Positions 7,978-16,786 of a stretch of DNA of 43,774 bases are shown piece after piece. Position 1 is the first letter of the stretch; every line of letters starts with the position of its first letter. The notes under the pieces were generated by a model, which saw only the letters and a list, made by a program, of their open reading frames with translations, did not search any database and was not told the DNA's origin. The stretch comes from an uncultured Thalassotalea sp. (GTDB lineage Bacteria; Pseudomonadota; Gammaproteobacteria; Enterobacterales; Alteromonadaceae), in contig CANMZP010000007.1 of the NCBI GenBank assembly GCA_947502355.1, positions 1-43,774 of the forward strand, read 5' to 3'. A program made the translations under genes and the position numbers.

Positions 7978-8507
7978 ATTTTCCTTACCTTTCGATAGTA
8001 ATTCAGAGCGTGTTTTTTATTACCAGGCGAATGATATTTGCCAACAGCTATCCACCAATTCCCTGTTTGTTCGTAATGACTCTTTAGGTAACGGGACGCA
8101 TAAATCAAATTTGTGCGGGGATTTATCATTTCATCAATGGTTTTGAAGTTTTGTCGGTGCCAGTGGTAATTGACTTGGGCAATGCCCACATCGAACAGCG
8201 TTTCACCTTTGGCCAGAAGTGCCAAAATTTTTGATTTGAGGTCTTCAGAGGTTTTAAAATAAAAGCCTTTGCCCTTGTGATTTAGTGTGTAAACCCAAGG
8301 AACACGACGATTAAAGTTGGTTTTGGTCTGACTTTCGTTTAGCGCAATGGCGTATAACAGCTTAACCGGCACACCTTCAGCATCAGCCACTTCATAAAAT
8401 CCCCTGGGAATTTCTGAGGCAGATACAACGGAAACTGTGGATAATGAAGTAATTATCCACAGCACAGAAAGCAACGATGCTAAATATTTCAAAATCCAAC
8501 CAACCAA
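7962..8507 (-). CDS. Lytic transglycosylase (SLT domain) of the conjugation apparatus
   Basis: A 181-aa protein with a signal peptide (hydrophobic to about residue 30, ending VVSAS). Its SLT domain shows LLYAIALNESQ (catalytic Glu), then DVGIAQVNYHWH and NLIYASRYLKSHY, the motifs of the VirB1/PilT group. It would open peptidoglycan locally for the secretion channel. The frame starts with TTG 8507 just after the TIGR03759 stop; no ATG fits the signal peptide and the ribosome site is poor, so coupling to the upstream gene is likely. GI-type elements keep a transglycosylase in this slot. Confidence 0.85.
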   Translation of the reverse strand: MVGWILKYLASLLSVLWIITSLSTVSVVSASEIPRGFYEVADAEGVPVKLLYAIALNESQTKTNFNRRVPWVYTLNHKGKGFYFKTSEDLKSKILALLAKGETLFDVGIAQVNYHWHRQNFKTIDEMINPRTNLIYASRYLKSHYEQTGNWWIAVGKYHSPGNKKHALNYYRKVRKIWLEL

Positions 8508-8510
8508 ATG

Positions 8511-9341
8511 TTAATTCAGGGTTTGGGCTGGATTGTTCCCGGTGAGTTTTTTAACCATTACCGGCCCGATAAAACGCGGGATAACATTTTCATCGCCGTA
8601 GTTCAGTGTTACCTGACCAGATTGAACACGCGGGGTTTCTATTTGAAGGGTTCTGGCAAAATCATAAATATCTTCATCCGACTTGGCGTTTGTAAAGTAA
8701 ATATCGACTCTTGGGTTATCAAGCGCATCAGACATCTTAGCAACACATGAGGCGTCGCATTCCTTTGACAAGTTAACATAGGCCAAATACGTCGTTGTTT
8801 CCCATTCAGAATTAGCCACAGGACTCCCCTTACTCAAGTCACCTTGGTTGTGGTAAGAAATTCGGCGTTCTTCGCGCTGGTCAATATAAGACTTCCAAGC
8901 ATTTGAATCAGGACTCTTTCTTTTTAGGTCTAACGACTGAGCAAAAGCAAAGTTCAATTCTTTTTTAACTCTTGCTTCTTCTAACTTATTGAATAGACGA
9001 GCGTAACGCTCCCTCTCGCTGTTTGTACGAGCTTCAACGCCTAACAGGGTGATTGGATCGATATTAGGTGTCCAAATGGCTCTCTGAGTGGTTTCCAATA
9101 GCATCTTATACCTTGACCACTCTTTCTCAGTTAAATCCCAGTTTTTAGCCTTACGCTTTTCCAATGGCGTTAAATTTGAAAAGTAAGCCTCAAGCTGTTC
9201 ATCGGTAACGGCAGAATTGGCCGACTCAACCATTTCACTTTCAATCACAGTCGGTTGTTGATTATTTGGGGATACAGCTTTGGCATTGGCCAGAGTACCG
9301 AAAAGTAATCCAACAGAAAGAGCTACTAATTTGATTTTCAA
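8511..9341 (-). CDS. ICE protein, TIGR03759 (PFL_4693) family
   Basis: The protein shows the family core: YFSNLTPLEKRKAKNWDLTE, then PNIDPITLLGVEARTNSERERYARLF, with a C-terminal domain containing CDASC. TIGR03759 proteins are exported components of GI-type T4SS loci with unknown mechanism. A longer frame begins at ATG 9401, but TTG 9341 is the better start: it has AAAGGA eight bases upstream and yields a clean signal peptide (MKIKLVALSVG, cleavage near ANA-KA). From there the protein is 276 aa. It lies between the lipoprotein and the transglycosylase genes. Confidence 0.85.
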   Translation of the reverse strand: MKIKLVALSVGLLFGTLANAKAVSPNNQQPTVIESEMVESANSAVTDEQLEAYFSNLTPLEKRKAKNWDLTEKEWSRYKMLLETTQRAIWTPNIDPITLLGVEARTNSERERYARLFNKLEEARVKKELNFAFAQSLDLKRKSPDSNAWKSYIDQREERRISYHNQGDLSKGSPVANSEWETTTYLAYVNLSKECDASCVAKMSDALDNPRVDIYFTNAKSDEDIYDFARTLQIETPRVQSGQVTLNYGDENVIPRFIGPVMVKKLTGNNPAQTLN

Positions 9342-9385
9342 AATAACTATCCTTTTTTCGAGGGGGGTCGCAAAAATTAATTTTG

Positions 9386-9616
9386 CTACTTGAGCAAACA
9401 TTTCATTCTGTTCTTACCAACGAACAGATAAATTTTTCCATCTTCAAAACTTGACCAATAGGTTTGTCGGCCAACCATTTTGAAGCTACAAATTGGCGCA
9501 TCTTCAAAAATTGAAACGCTAAAATTATCTTCTGATGAATCTGAAGAATGGAAGCTAAGAGAGGAACAACCAGGAAGCAAAAAAGTAACCAGCGCTGCAG
9601 TTAAAATTTTATTCAT
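9386..9616 (-). CDS. Small conjugation-operon lipoprotein
   Basis: A 76-aa protein with a classic lipoprotein signal: MNKILTAALVTFLLPGC, lipobox LLPG-C at Cys17. The mature part is about 60 residues with two further cysteines (ICSF, MKCLL) that might form a disulfide. It sits between the coiled-coil protein (6 bp upstream) and TIGR03759, all in one operon, which points to a surface or periplasmic part of the secretion machine. I do not recognise a named family. Confidence 0.65.
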   Translation of the reverse strand: MNKILTAALVTFLLPGCSSLSFHSSDSSEDNFSVSIFEDAPICSFKMVGRQTYWSSFEDGKIYLFVGKNRMKCLLK

Positions 9617-9622
9617 GAATTT

Positions 9623-10555
9623 TTACTCGCTGACTTGGATTCTGATTTTTTTATCGTCTTTAGTCAGAAGCACCAATCCATGTTTTGAATCAACGACGGT
9701 AACAACATGACCATGGAAAAAATCACCTTCTTTCACTTTGGTAATTTTGTCACCTTGGATAAACACTGCTAATTTTTCGCTACCCCATAAATCGATATTG
9801 AAAAGTTTATGGTTGGCAACTTGGATCACATCATGCACTTCCTTTTTTTCAGCAGCACGAATGGCCCCGTAATTTTTAGGAAGGTTTTTAATCTGATTGT
9901 TTAAGTCTGCCAAAGCAGATTTATAATTTGCCATTTCAACTTTCAATCTGTCCTGGTCTTTCGATAAGACATCCAACAGTTGTTCATTGAAACTTGAGGT
10001 TTCATTTTGAGAAGTAATGATCCGTTTCAGGTTTGCAATTTCATTTTGAAGTTCAATTGTTAATTCACGCTCATTTGCCAAACTCAAACTCAGGTCATTA
10101 ATTTTTTTCTGGTTGGCGATGATAAGACTTTCCTTCAAATCCAAAACCTTCAATTCTAAATCTGAATTTGCTTTTTCAAGGTCAGCTCTAAGTGTCGAAA
10201 TATTAGACTCCAACTTAGCATCCTGTTCGCCATTTAAAATACGCGTTTTTACTGCAAACGCGCCGACGGCTAAACTCGCTAAAATCAAAACAGCGGCAAT
10301 TACTTTCCCCGTTGATGATTTACCAGATTGTTGCTTAGGCTTTCTTTTTTTGGCTTTGCCTTTTTCATTACCGGATTCTAATTCCTTACTTTCAATTGGC
10401 TCTTGTTGACCTGTTTTTTCTTGGGAATTTTTTTTATCGTTTTCTAAAATTTTTTCTGAACCAACTTCGCCAGTTCCGGCATCAACCTTTTCGGCTTCAA
10501 TTGCTTTACCATCGTCTTCAACGCGATCTAAATTCTTCCAATTATCATTGCTCAT
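9623..10555 (-). CDS. Bitopic coiled-coil protein of the conjugation operon
   Basis: A 310-aa protein: a very charged Lys/Glu-rich cytoplasmic N-terminus (1-84), one membrane helix (about 85-103, VIAAVLILASLAVGAFAV), a long periplasmic coiled coil (about 115-225), and a compact beta-rich C-terminal domain (about 245-310, ...IQGDKITKVKEGDFFHGHVVTVV). The shape resembles envelope-spanning GspC/PilP-type proteins, whose C-terminal domain contacts the outer-membrane channel; this is a likeness in layout only. AGGAAT precedes ATG 10555. It lies right after pilL. Confidence 0.6.
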   Translation of the reverse strand: MSNDNWKNLDRVEDDGKAIEAEKVDAGTGEVGSEKILENDKKNSQEKTGQQEPIESKELESGNEKGKAKKRKPKQQSGKSSTGKVIAAVLILASLAVGAFAVKTRILNGEQDAKLESNISTLRADLEKANSDLELKVLDLKESLIIANQKKINDLSLSLANERELTIELQNEIANLKRIITSQNETSSFNEQLLDVLSKDQDRLKVEMANYKSALADLNNQIKNLPKNYGAIRAAEKKEVHDVIQVANHKLFNIDLWGSEKLAVFIQGDKITKVKEGDFFHGHVVTVVDSKHGLVLLTKDDKKIRIQVSE

Positions 10556-10565
10556 TTTTTTATTC

Positions 10566-10997
10566 CTAATAATCTAAATGCGTCACAAAATTTACTTGCC
10601 TGGTAATCGGGTCAACTAACAAGTTGAACGCTTCACCAGCTAGTGTCTTCAAAATATTTTCCAAGCTGACGTATTTAAATTCTTGATGAATTTTTGGCAG
10701 AGGACGGGACAATAAAATTCTTGCTGATTCACTCAAACCTTTTGAATTCAGCATCGAGTAACCACTACGCTCTAACGCATAACTCATTGCTTGGCCAACG
10801 GTCTTAATCGTTGGCGGGAATTTGATACTTACAATTGTCTTTAATGGTTGGCGCTGTTCCATTTCAGCATCAACATTAATTTTTACGAATCGAGATAGCT
10901 GCTTAAATTCTTGCGTTTGAATTGGCTCATTAGCGAGAGCCGGTGTAGATAAAAACATACCTGCTAATAGCGTATGAGGAATCATTCTCAATGACAT
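10566..10997 (-). CDS. pilL: PilL-like conjugation protein (TIGR03748, TcpQ-like)
   Basis: A 143-aa exported protein (signal peptide to about residue 22, ALA-NE). Its core matches the PilL/TIGR03748 pattern: VGQAMSYALERSGYSML, then a short hydrophobic LLSRPLPKIHQEFKYVSLENILKTLAG, ending LLVDPITRQVNFV. These domains are secretin-associated and are the first gene of GI-type (tfc/PFGI-1) conjugation operons. Only the short domain is present, without extra C-terminal modules. It is first in the operon. An inverted repeat CGATAG / CTATCG (11010-11029) lies just upstream and may be an operator. Confidence 0.8.
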   Translation of the reverse strand: MSLRMIPHTLLAGMFLSTPALANEPIQTQEFKQLSRFVKINVDAEMEQRQPLKTIVSIKFPPTIKTVGQAMSYALERSGYSMLNSKGLSESARILLSRPLPKIHQEFKYVSLENILKTLAGEAFNLLVDPITRQVNFVTHLDY

Positions 10998-11009
10998 AAT
11001 TTTTAGATC

Positions 11010-11029
11010 CGATAGTTAACTTTCTATCG
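11010..11029 (-). promoter_or_regulatory. Inverted repeat in front of the pilL operon
   Basis: CGATAG (11010-11015) and CTATCG (11024-11029) lie 13 bp before the pilL start. The site lies where a repressor or a leader hairpin would act; no clear promoter boxes are assigned. Confidence 0.3.
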
Positions 11030-11070
11030 TCAAATATACAGATTTTTCTTGGTAGGAAATTTTAGAGCGG

Positions 11071-11100
11071 ATATTAAAAAGCCCTCCATTTCTGGAGGGC
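11071..11100 (-). terminator. Terminator for a minus-strand transcript arriving from the gene-free region
   Basis: GCCCTCC (11081-11087) pairs with GGAGGGC (11094-11100). The five-T run is on the minus strand. It is upstream of pilL, so it does not end any gene here; it would stop a transcript that starts in 11100-12440. Confidence 0.65.
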
Positions 11101-12447
11101 GATTTGGTTTAAAAATTGACGTAGAAACTACGCTGGCTTTTCAACCTTTTTGGATAGTGACCATCTTTCAATTTGCTTTAAGGTCTGCAAATAATCTGAT
11201 GCTTGCAAAATGCAAACAAAAGCTTTGGGATTTAGCCTACCCATATCGGCACTTTCTGACTATCTACTGATAGCTCGAATATAATAACAAAAAATAAAAG
11301 GGAAAATGAAATAAGCAGAACCTATTATTATCTTTAAAGGTAATAATTAATATTAAATATTAAGGGAAATGGGATCTCCATAAATCCGATAACATACAAT
11401 TCCATACAGTTCCACGCAGCATTCCACCCATTTCCATGAGTCAAAAACCACGATTCCACTTACTTCCACGCTATATTCCACGCATTCCATGTGAATGGAT
11501 TTTATATTCCACACCATTCCACACCATTTTCCATGTAAATCCACCATCTACACCAGAGTAAAAAGCGGAATTTCCTAAGCCAATTCCCGACCTCTAAATG
11601 ACCAAATTATTGATGATAAACCGCGGTTATTAACAAGCGTTATTAGTTCAATGAACAAGGAAATCAATTATAAGAAAATTCAATTTAACCACCCACAAAC
11701 TGAAAAACTCAACGAACCAATAAGCACAATTGAAAAGTACCTTTAAATACCCCAGTTACCAATAAAACAAATGCAATATTAATAAGCCTCATTGCCCTTT
11801 GATTTGCCTTTATCGAAGTATCTAAAAAACGGAATTTTCCAATGAGAAAAATGTAAGAACAGGTTAAGTTGCGAGGTTTAATTATCTTAAAATAGGGTTC
11901 TGATTTGGAGCCAAATTGTTCTTGCTAAGGTACTAATCTGTTTATTAGCACCAGGTATTGTTCAGGGCCATTAATCCTTTTATACAGCTTAACTAGAGAT
12001 GACACTTGGAAACTGAAAGCAGATAGCGTTACTTGATAACCTAAATTCTAGGTTATTTTGTCATTGGGTTTATGGCGAAGCCAACAACCACAACAGTCAT
12101 AACTTAAAGCAGATAAATTTTAATTCTACATGAATCACAACCTGTTCAAATGATGCAATCATCTATGGCCATAAAGAGCAAGCCAATCACTTAATAAAAC
12201 AAATACACGAGGTAACGATTAATTTGATTTATATAGCCACTTATAACGTGATCTGAATTTCACCTAGGGACTAACACCAATAACCCACCATTGAAGTAAA
12301 CAAATCCTAAGCCATTAGCGATATAGACTCAATGATAGAGTACCTTTATATATGATTTAAAAGCGCCAACAACCACCTTTTAAGACAGGCCTTTGAGGCT
12401 TAACAAATTTAGGCTTGGGACTTAATTTGGTATATCCAGATACGAAA
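11101..12447. other. Long gene-free AT-rich region, candidate oriT/origin or ncRNA locus
   Basis: No supported gene lies here. The region contains the phased TTCCA array (11400-11533), a hairpin ATAACCT/AGGTTAT followed by TTTTG near 12038-12062, and an orphan terminator at its left edge. Long noncoding spans in conjugative elements often hold an origin of transfer, a replication origin or regulatory RNAs; which of these applies cannot be told from sequence alone. Confidence 0.45.
11400..11533. repeat. Helically phased array of eleven TTCCA motifs
   Basis: TTCCA starts at 11400, 11410, 11422, 11432, 11454, 11464, 11476, 11485, 11507, 11517 and 11529. Spacings are 10, 12, 10, 22, 10, 12, 9, 22, 10 and 12, so all sites lie near one face of the helix. 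They form a higher-order repeat of 53-54 bp (starts 11400, 11454, 11507), with the missing site in each unit accounting for the 22-bp gap. This is the pattern of a cooperative protein-binding array. Confidence 0.75.
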
Positions 12448-12477
12448 AAAGGCAATACTCTTTACGTTATTGCCTTT
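12448..12477 (-). terminator. Terminator after the TIGR03761 gene
   Basis: AAAGGCAATA (12448-12457) pairs perfectly with TATTGCCTTT (12468-12477); the T-run falls on the minus strand. It closes the traI-side operon 24 bp after the last stop codon. Confidence 0.85.
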
Positions 12478-12500
12478 AATTGGATGGGTTTATTGATGGT

Positions 12501-13319
12501 TTAAGCGACTTCTAAATTGCTAGGAATTGTAGAATCTTCCTCTTTTAGCAACTCTGGTCGGCTTGGAATATGGGGTGCCAACTCGCTTCTTTTTTCACCA
12601 CTCAGGAATTCTTCTGGAACAACTAAAGCTGGCATTAATTCACAAGCTCTACGCCAAATTTGGTTATTTGCTGCTGCATCATTTCTGGTCACATTGCTGT
12701 TTTTGTATAGGAAAACAGTGTTCATAATGCGACGAACATTACGCATATTATCATTGATTAATGCGTTTGCCTGTACTCCATCAACAAGAGCAATATGTTG
12801 AGCAAGCTTTACCAAACGGAAATATTCATCCAGTTCTAGAATCAAATATGTCATTTGAAACGCAAGGGCAGAATGGAATTTGAAGTCAATAATTAGCGGT
12901 TTAATGTTCAATGATTCGGTAAAGGAAAGCGCTTTAGGAATGCTATCTTTTATCCAATTTTTGAAGTAGGCCACTTTTTCTTTAAGCTCAGCACGTGCTA
13001 AAATCACTTCTTCATGGATGTTGTAAAACATGAAATCAGCAAACGGATCATCCTTTTTAACATTACTTTCAATGATTGCCGTAGCCGATGCAAAACGGTA
13101 TAAACCAATCACTTTTTGCTTTTTATCACCATTCTGAATCACCTTACCTTGAATCAAAGTTGCGACTTGTTTGGTGTGAATTGTACCTGTAATTTCGGAT
13201 TGTAATTTACCGATTTTGCTTGGATCTTTAGTGGAATGTTCTTCCAAAAAACCAGCTAGTTTTGATGAATTTTCGATCTCCAAATCATCAGTCTTTAATA
13301 AATCATCCAGTTCACTCAT
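12501..13319 (-). CDS. ICE protein, TIGR03761 (PFL_4669) family
   Basis: A 272-aa cytoplasmic protein matching the TIGR03761 layout: IIGLYRFASATAIIESNVKKDDPFAD-like region (IGLYRFAS ... DDPFADF), an acidic helical middle, FHSALAFQMTYLILELDEYFR, and the late segment NVRRIMNTVFLYKNSNVTRND. The family is restricted to integrating conjugative elements and lies in the replication/processing half; its biochemical role is unknown. It is last in the operon, 3 bp after the DUF2857-like gene, and is followed by a terminator. Confidence 0.8.
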   Translation of the reverse strand: MSELDDLLKTDDLEIENSSKLAGFLEEHSTKDPSKIGKLQSEITGTIHTKQVATLIQGKVIQNGDKKQKVIGLYRFASATAIIESNVKKDDPFADFMFYNIHEEVILARAELKEKVAYFKNWIKDSIPKALSFTESLNIKPLIIDFKFHSALAFQMTYLILELDEYFRLVKLAQHIALVDGVQANALINDNMRNVRRIMNTVFLYKNSNVTRNDAAANNQIWRRACELMPALVVPEEFLSGEKRSELAPHIPSRPELLKEEDSTIPSNLEVA

Positions 13320-13322
13320 TGT

Positions 13323-14054
13323 TTATCCTTTGGCTTTTAATAGTCTTTTTGCCTCAAATTCCCGACCTTTTGATTCATATATTTTGGTCAGTTCTTCAGT
13401 TAATAGACTGCTGAAATATACGTTACCCTTCGGGTCATTGAAGCAGCCATACTCTGAATGGTACTGCAAAGTTTTCATTAAATGTGATAATGGCGATTTA
13501 TAGCCGCACTCTTTCAAGTAATGGCAGATCCCTACAAGATAACTGATTAGCTTGTTCGCTTTATAAATGCTTTGGTGTCCCTTAAATTGCTTTTCGATAT
13601 GCTTGAACAATTCATCAGATTCTCTTTCACCAAATTCTTCTTTAGGTAAAGCATCTAGCTTTTGCTTGAAAACTTTACGTACTTTCTTTACTTCGGTCAT
13701 TGGAAGATCGGCCAAGCAAACCACCATTTCACGATTCCCCCCTAGTAAAAGAAGCTTAATGGCCACCGCATACTTTTCAGCATATAGGCTCAAATTATCA
13801 ATGAATTCGACGGCAGAACAGTCCATCTTAGCTTTTGCCTGGTCTTTCTTGTAGAGCGTCCACAAGTTATCCATAATCGCAAAATTAAAGTTGTGCTTAT
13901 CGTAGTAATGCTTAATTTTAACGATGTGTTCAAGCTTAACATTGCCAAAAGTAGCAATTTGACGGAACTGTTCCAGATCGTCAGCTTCAAGAAATTCAAT
14001 ACTTGAAAACAAATGGGTCATAACGGTGTTAGCGAATGTTGATGCGAAATTCAT
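13323..14054 (-). CDS. DUF2857-like ICE protein
   Basis: From ATG 14054 this is a 243-aa protein (MNFASTFANTV). An earlier ATG at 14084 would overlap the upstream gene by 29 bp; the later one forms TAACATG with the upstream stop and has GGGTGGG before it. The middle part, AVAIKLLLLGGNREMVVCLADLPMTEV followed by KKVRKVF, resembles the DUF2857 pattern of a hydrophobic LGA helix and an FGL-type helix-turn-helix with basic end. DUF2857 genes often neighbour TIGR03761 in conjugative elements. DNA binding is therefore possible. Family assignment is by pattern and context only. Confidence 0.5.
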   Translation of the reverse strand: MNFASTFANTVMTHLFSSIEFLEADDLEQFRQIATFGNVKLEHIVKIKHYYDKHNFNFAIMDNLWTLYKKDQAKAKMDCSAVEFIDNLSLYAEKYAVAIKLLLLGGNREMVVCLADLPMTEVKKVRKVFKQKLDALPKEEFGERESDELFKHIEKQFKGHQSIYKANKLISYLVGICHYLKECGYKSPLSHLMKTLQYHSEYGCFNDPKGNVYFSSLLTEELTKIYESKGREFEAKRLLKAKG

Positions 14055-14055
14055 G

Positions 14056-14775
14056 TTAAACCCACCCATTCGACAAGATATCAAGGATATCTGCCCTGTA
14101 TTTTGTGTTGGTCGTTACTAAAAGCTCTGATGCACCATAGCAGTATTCAAGTGATACCTTTGGTGCCAGTTGCTTTTGTAATGTACCGATTAACTGGTTC
14201 TTGGATTCAACTTGTTTAAGAAAGGCTAATTCAACCGGATAATCGAAGGTAAATTCCTTTAATTGGTTTACTTTAGCTTTATTTGCTATGGAAATAGACC
14301 AAACTGCGATGGCCAACAAGCTATCTTCAGCAGAATATACTTTATTTGGAAGCAGCTCTACCGGCATTTTCTTATCTTGCCAGATAACGCATTTAAATAG
14401 GTTTTCCAACTTGGCATTTAATTGGTTCATGGATTGAGATACACGAACCACCTCTTCTCTAAGCTGAGTATAATAGCCATCAGTGTAGGGAACATTTATA
14501 ATAGCAGAAGCAACTATTCCATTAACGAATTCAGTTTTCAGCTTTGAATGGGCGCTAAGGGCATTAAAGCATTCGTTCTTACTAAGATGCTGATTTTCCA
14601 TCAACGCTTTGATAGGTAAAAGACGCGCTTGTTCGTAAAAGGCTGACTTACCAAGCGGTGATTGCTCGCAAGCGACCTGCTTTGAACCATGCTCCTGGAT
14701 TAAACCGAATACATTGTTGTTCAAAACTTTCTCGGAATAACTTATGTTCATACTCTTTAATTTGTTTTGTTCCAT
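14056..14775 (-). CDS. Hypothetical protein of the traI operon
   Basis: A 239-aa, mostly helical protein without signal peptide or membrane segment. The N-terminal part (GSKQVACEQSPLGKSAFYEQ, about residues 30-49) could be a helix-turn-helix. I see no catalytic motif and do not recognise a family. It is the first gene of a three-gene set with the DUF2857-like and TIGR03761 genes, 132 bp downstream of traI. In related elements this slot holds regulators or replication accessory proteins, which is only a positional hint. Confidence 0.6.
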   Translation of the reverse strand: MEQNKLKSMNISYSEKVLNNNVFGLIQEHGSKQVACEQSPLGKSAFYEQARLLPIKALMENQHLSKNECFNALSAHSKLKTEFVNGIVASAIINVPYTDGYYTQLREEVVRVSQSMNQLNAKLENLFKCVIWQDKKMPVELLPNKVYSAEDSLLAIAVWSISIANKAKVNQLKEFTFDYPVELAFLKQVESKNQLIGTLQKQLAPKVSLEYCYGASELLVTTNTKYRADILDILSNGWV

Positions 14776-14907
14776 GTATATCCATGCAACCTTTAATTTT
14801 GGAGGGCAGGATGCTAATACAATTAATTACAAAACAAAAACCCTAGTTACAAATAGTTACACCATAAAGCCACCTTTATCTATTCCTAACATATATTAGT
14901 TTTCAAT

Positions 14908-16779
14908 TTAATTTATGACGGCATTTATTAAAAAGACATTTCGAGAATTTATCTTTTCATTCTCGTTGAGTAGTTGTATTGCATCTGGCTTTATCAATAT
15001 ACCGGCAATTTGACTTTTCTTTTTGGTTGCCCCAATTACGCTGAAATCTAGTATATTTTTCCGGTCAATATCTTTGCGGTGCAGATTACACTTAAAAAAC
15101 TCGTACTGCATTTTCTTTATGGTTTTAAGTAGGCCGTCACCCTCTGTTAAATCAAGATATCCTTTAGCTTGCTCCCACTCATTCGATTGCATAAACAATT
15201 TAAATATAATCGGAGATACTAGGCAAAGGCCCTGTTCAACAAAGTGAATTGGTGCATTTTTCTTGTTTACATCAAGTGCTTTGAAGGTAAATTGCTTTCT
15301 AAGCCACGTAATGAACACCTGAGAAAACTCATTTATATCAGAGTCCAGTTCAGCATTAACACTTTTTTGGATTGCTGATTGTTCCTCTAAAGTCGTTTCA
15401 AGTATGTCCGGCATCTCTATCACTTCTGCTGAAGTTAATTCTTCATACGGTTCTTCAACGGCTTGTTCAATTGGTGGCATTTCCTGCGCATCAGAGCCAG
15501 CTTCTTCCACTTTAACTTCCGGCTCGGCAACTGTTTCCGGTGCCGTAACTTCTTCTTTCGCATTTCCCTGGTCTTCAATTTCCATTGTTGATTCATCAAG
15601 CTCTAAATTCGGGTCCAGTTTATTTCGGTGGAAGCGAACCATCGGTAGTTTTTTATTCCAACCGGCTTTATCAATAGTTAGGTAGCTGTACATCTTGCTA
15701 TCTACCTGGTCGATGAAACCAGCATCGTTCAAGATTGCATAACAAATCAAAGGCTGAGTAATTTTGATTTTTGATGAAGTGGCCAATAAGCCATTTTCAA
15801 TAATATTGAAACAGCGCGGGTGCACAACATAAATATGCTGCTTAGTAACCCAAGCAAATGAGCCCTTTTCATTTAGCTGTTTGCCGTTTGTAATTTCCGC
15901 AGGGTGTTTAAGTGCCTGGATAAGAACGTTGGCAATTTCAATTGCTCGTGAATTGCGGTTATTCTCGTTTACGCTCTTGGCAACACTTTCAATATTTACA
16001 CTATTGTATGGAATGACATTTTCTTTGGATGCTGACTCAGCGTACTTTTCAGAAATCAAAGCCAGGTTATGTTTGGTCGAATGCCTATCGGCCTTTAACA
16101 CCATATCGCCAAGTTTATCGGCCAAAACAAAGTTATTGGATAAGCAATGAATTAACTGCCTGAATAAGTCGGGTTCTGATTGAATCCACTTTAAGCCTTT
16201 CATTGGTACAACTTGCTTTAAAGCTAACAAACCAGCTGCTTTGTGATCATCTATTTTCCTATCAGGATAAAAGCGATAAATGAACTCATGGCCAACCGTC
16301 ATTGCGCCATTTAAAATACTGTGATCTGCTTCGGCAGTAGCGTTGAAAAATTCAATATCTGAAACCAGTTTACCCAAATCATGACAAAGCGCAGCCACAG
16401 CAACCGCATAGGTATATACATCCTTTTTGGCCATGATCATATCTTCCCTATCGGAACGATATATAAAACCTTCGCGCAATCTTAGTGCCAGAACAGTTAC
16501 TTCAAAGGCGTGATCTAAAAAGCCATATGCATTGTTGTGATGATGATTTTCTGAAGCCGGCACACATTGAGACAGGGAACAAATGTTCTTAAATAAAGGG
16601 TAATAAAGCTCCTGGTATATTTCTTCATTAATGCTCAGGGACTTTTTAATGTCATGAATTTTTGAATCCTGACGCTTTAATAGTTCTTCCGTATCTAAGA
16701 CCAAGTACGAGTTTTTGTATTTCCGCTTTATTACTTTGGCTTCTTCGGATACCGCTTTTTTCTTGAATCGATTAAACAT
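14908..16779 (-). CDS. traI: MOBH-family relaxase TraI
   Basis: A 623-aa relaxase that would nick oriT and lead the strand into the recipient. The MOBH domain is clear: ENHHHNNAYGFLDHAFEV (about 78-94; three His and His90), the HD motif LCHDLGKLVSD (131-141), and later a conserved DRHS (about 235). The middle (about 415-480) is an acidic, low-complexity linker rich in Glu, Val and Pro. The C-terminal third (from about 485) matches the TraI_2 C-terminal domain seen in TIGR03760 and SXT TraI. MOBH relaxases use metal-coordinating His/Asp in place of the plain tyrosine-first layout. It follows a 133-aa gene by 7 bp. Confidence 0.9.
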   Translation of the reverse strand: MFNRFKKKAVSEEAKVIKRKYKNSYLVLDTEELLKRQDSKIHDIKKSLSINEEIYQELYYPLFKNICSLSQCVPASENHHHNNAYGFLDHAFEVTVLALRLREGFIYRSDREDMIMAKKDVYTYAVAVAALCHDLGKLVSDIEFFNATAEADHSILNGAMTVGHEFIYRFYPDRKIDDHKAAGLLALKQVVPMKGLKWIQSEPDLFRQLIHCLSNNFVLADKLGDMVLKADRHSTKHNLALISEKYAESASKENVIPYNSVNIESVAKSVNENNRNSRAIEIANVLIQALKHPAEITNGKQLNEKGSFAWVTKQHIYVVHPRCFNIIENGLLATSSKIKITQPLICYAILNDAGFIDQVDSKMYSYLTIDKAGWNKKLPMVRFHRNKLDPNLELDESTMEIEDQGNAKEEVTAPETVAEPEVKVEEAGSDAQEMPPIEQAVEEPYEELTSAEVIEMPDILETTLEEQSAIQKSVNAELDSDINEFSQVFITWLRKQFTFKALDVNKKNAPIHFVEQGLCLVSPIIFKLFMQSNEWEQAKGYLDLTEGDGLLKTIKKMQYEFFKCNLHRKDIDRKNILDFSVIGATKKKSQIAGILIKPDAIQLLNENEKINSRNVFLINAVIN

Positions 16780-16786
16780 CTTACAC

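Noticed and set aside
11353-11547. A 64-codon minus-strand frame across the TTCCA array
   Set aside because: Its repetitive Val/Glu/Trp content only mirrors the DNA repeats, and it lacks a ribosome site.
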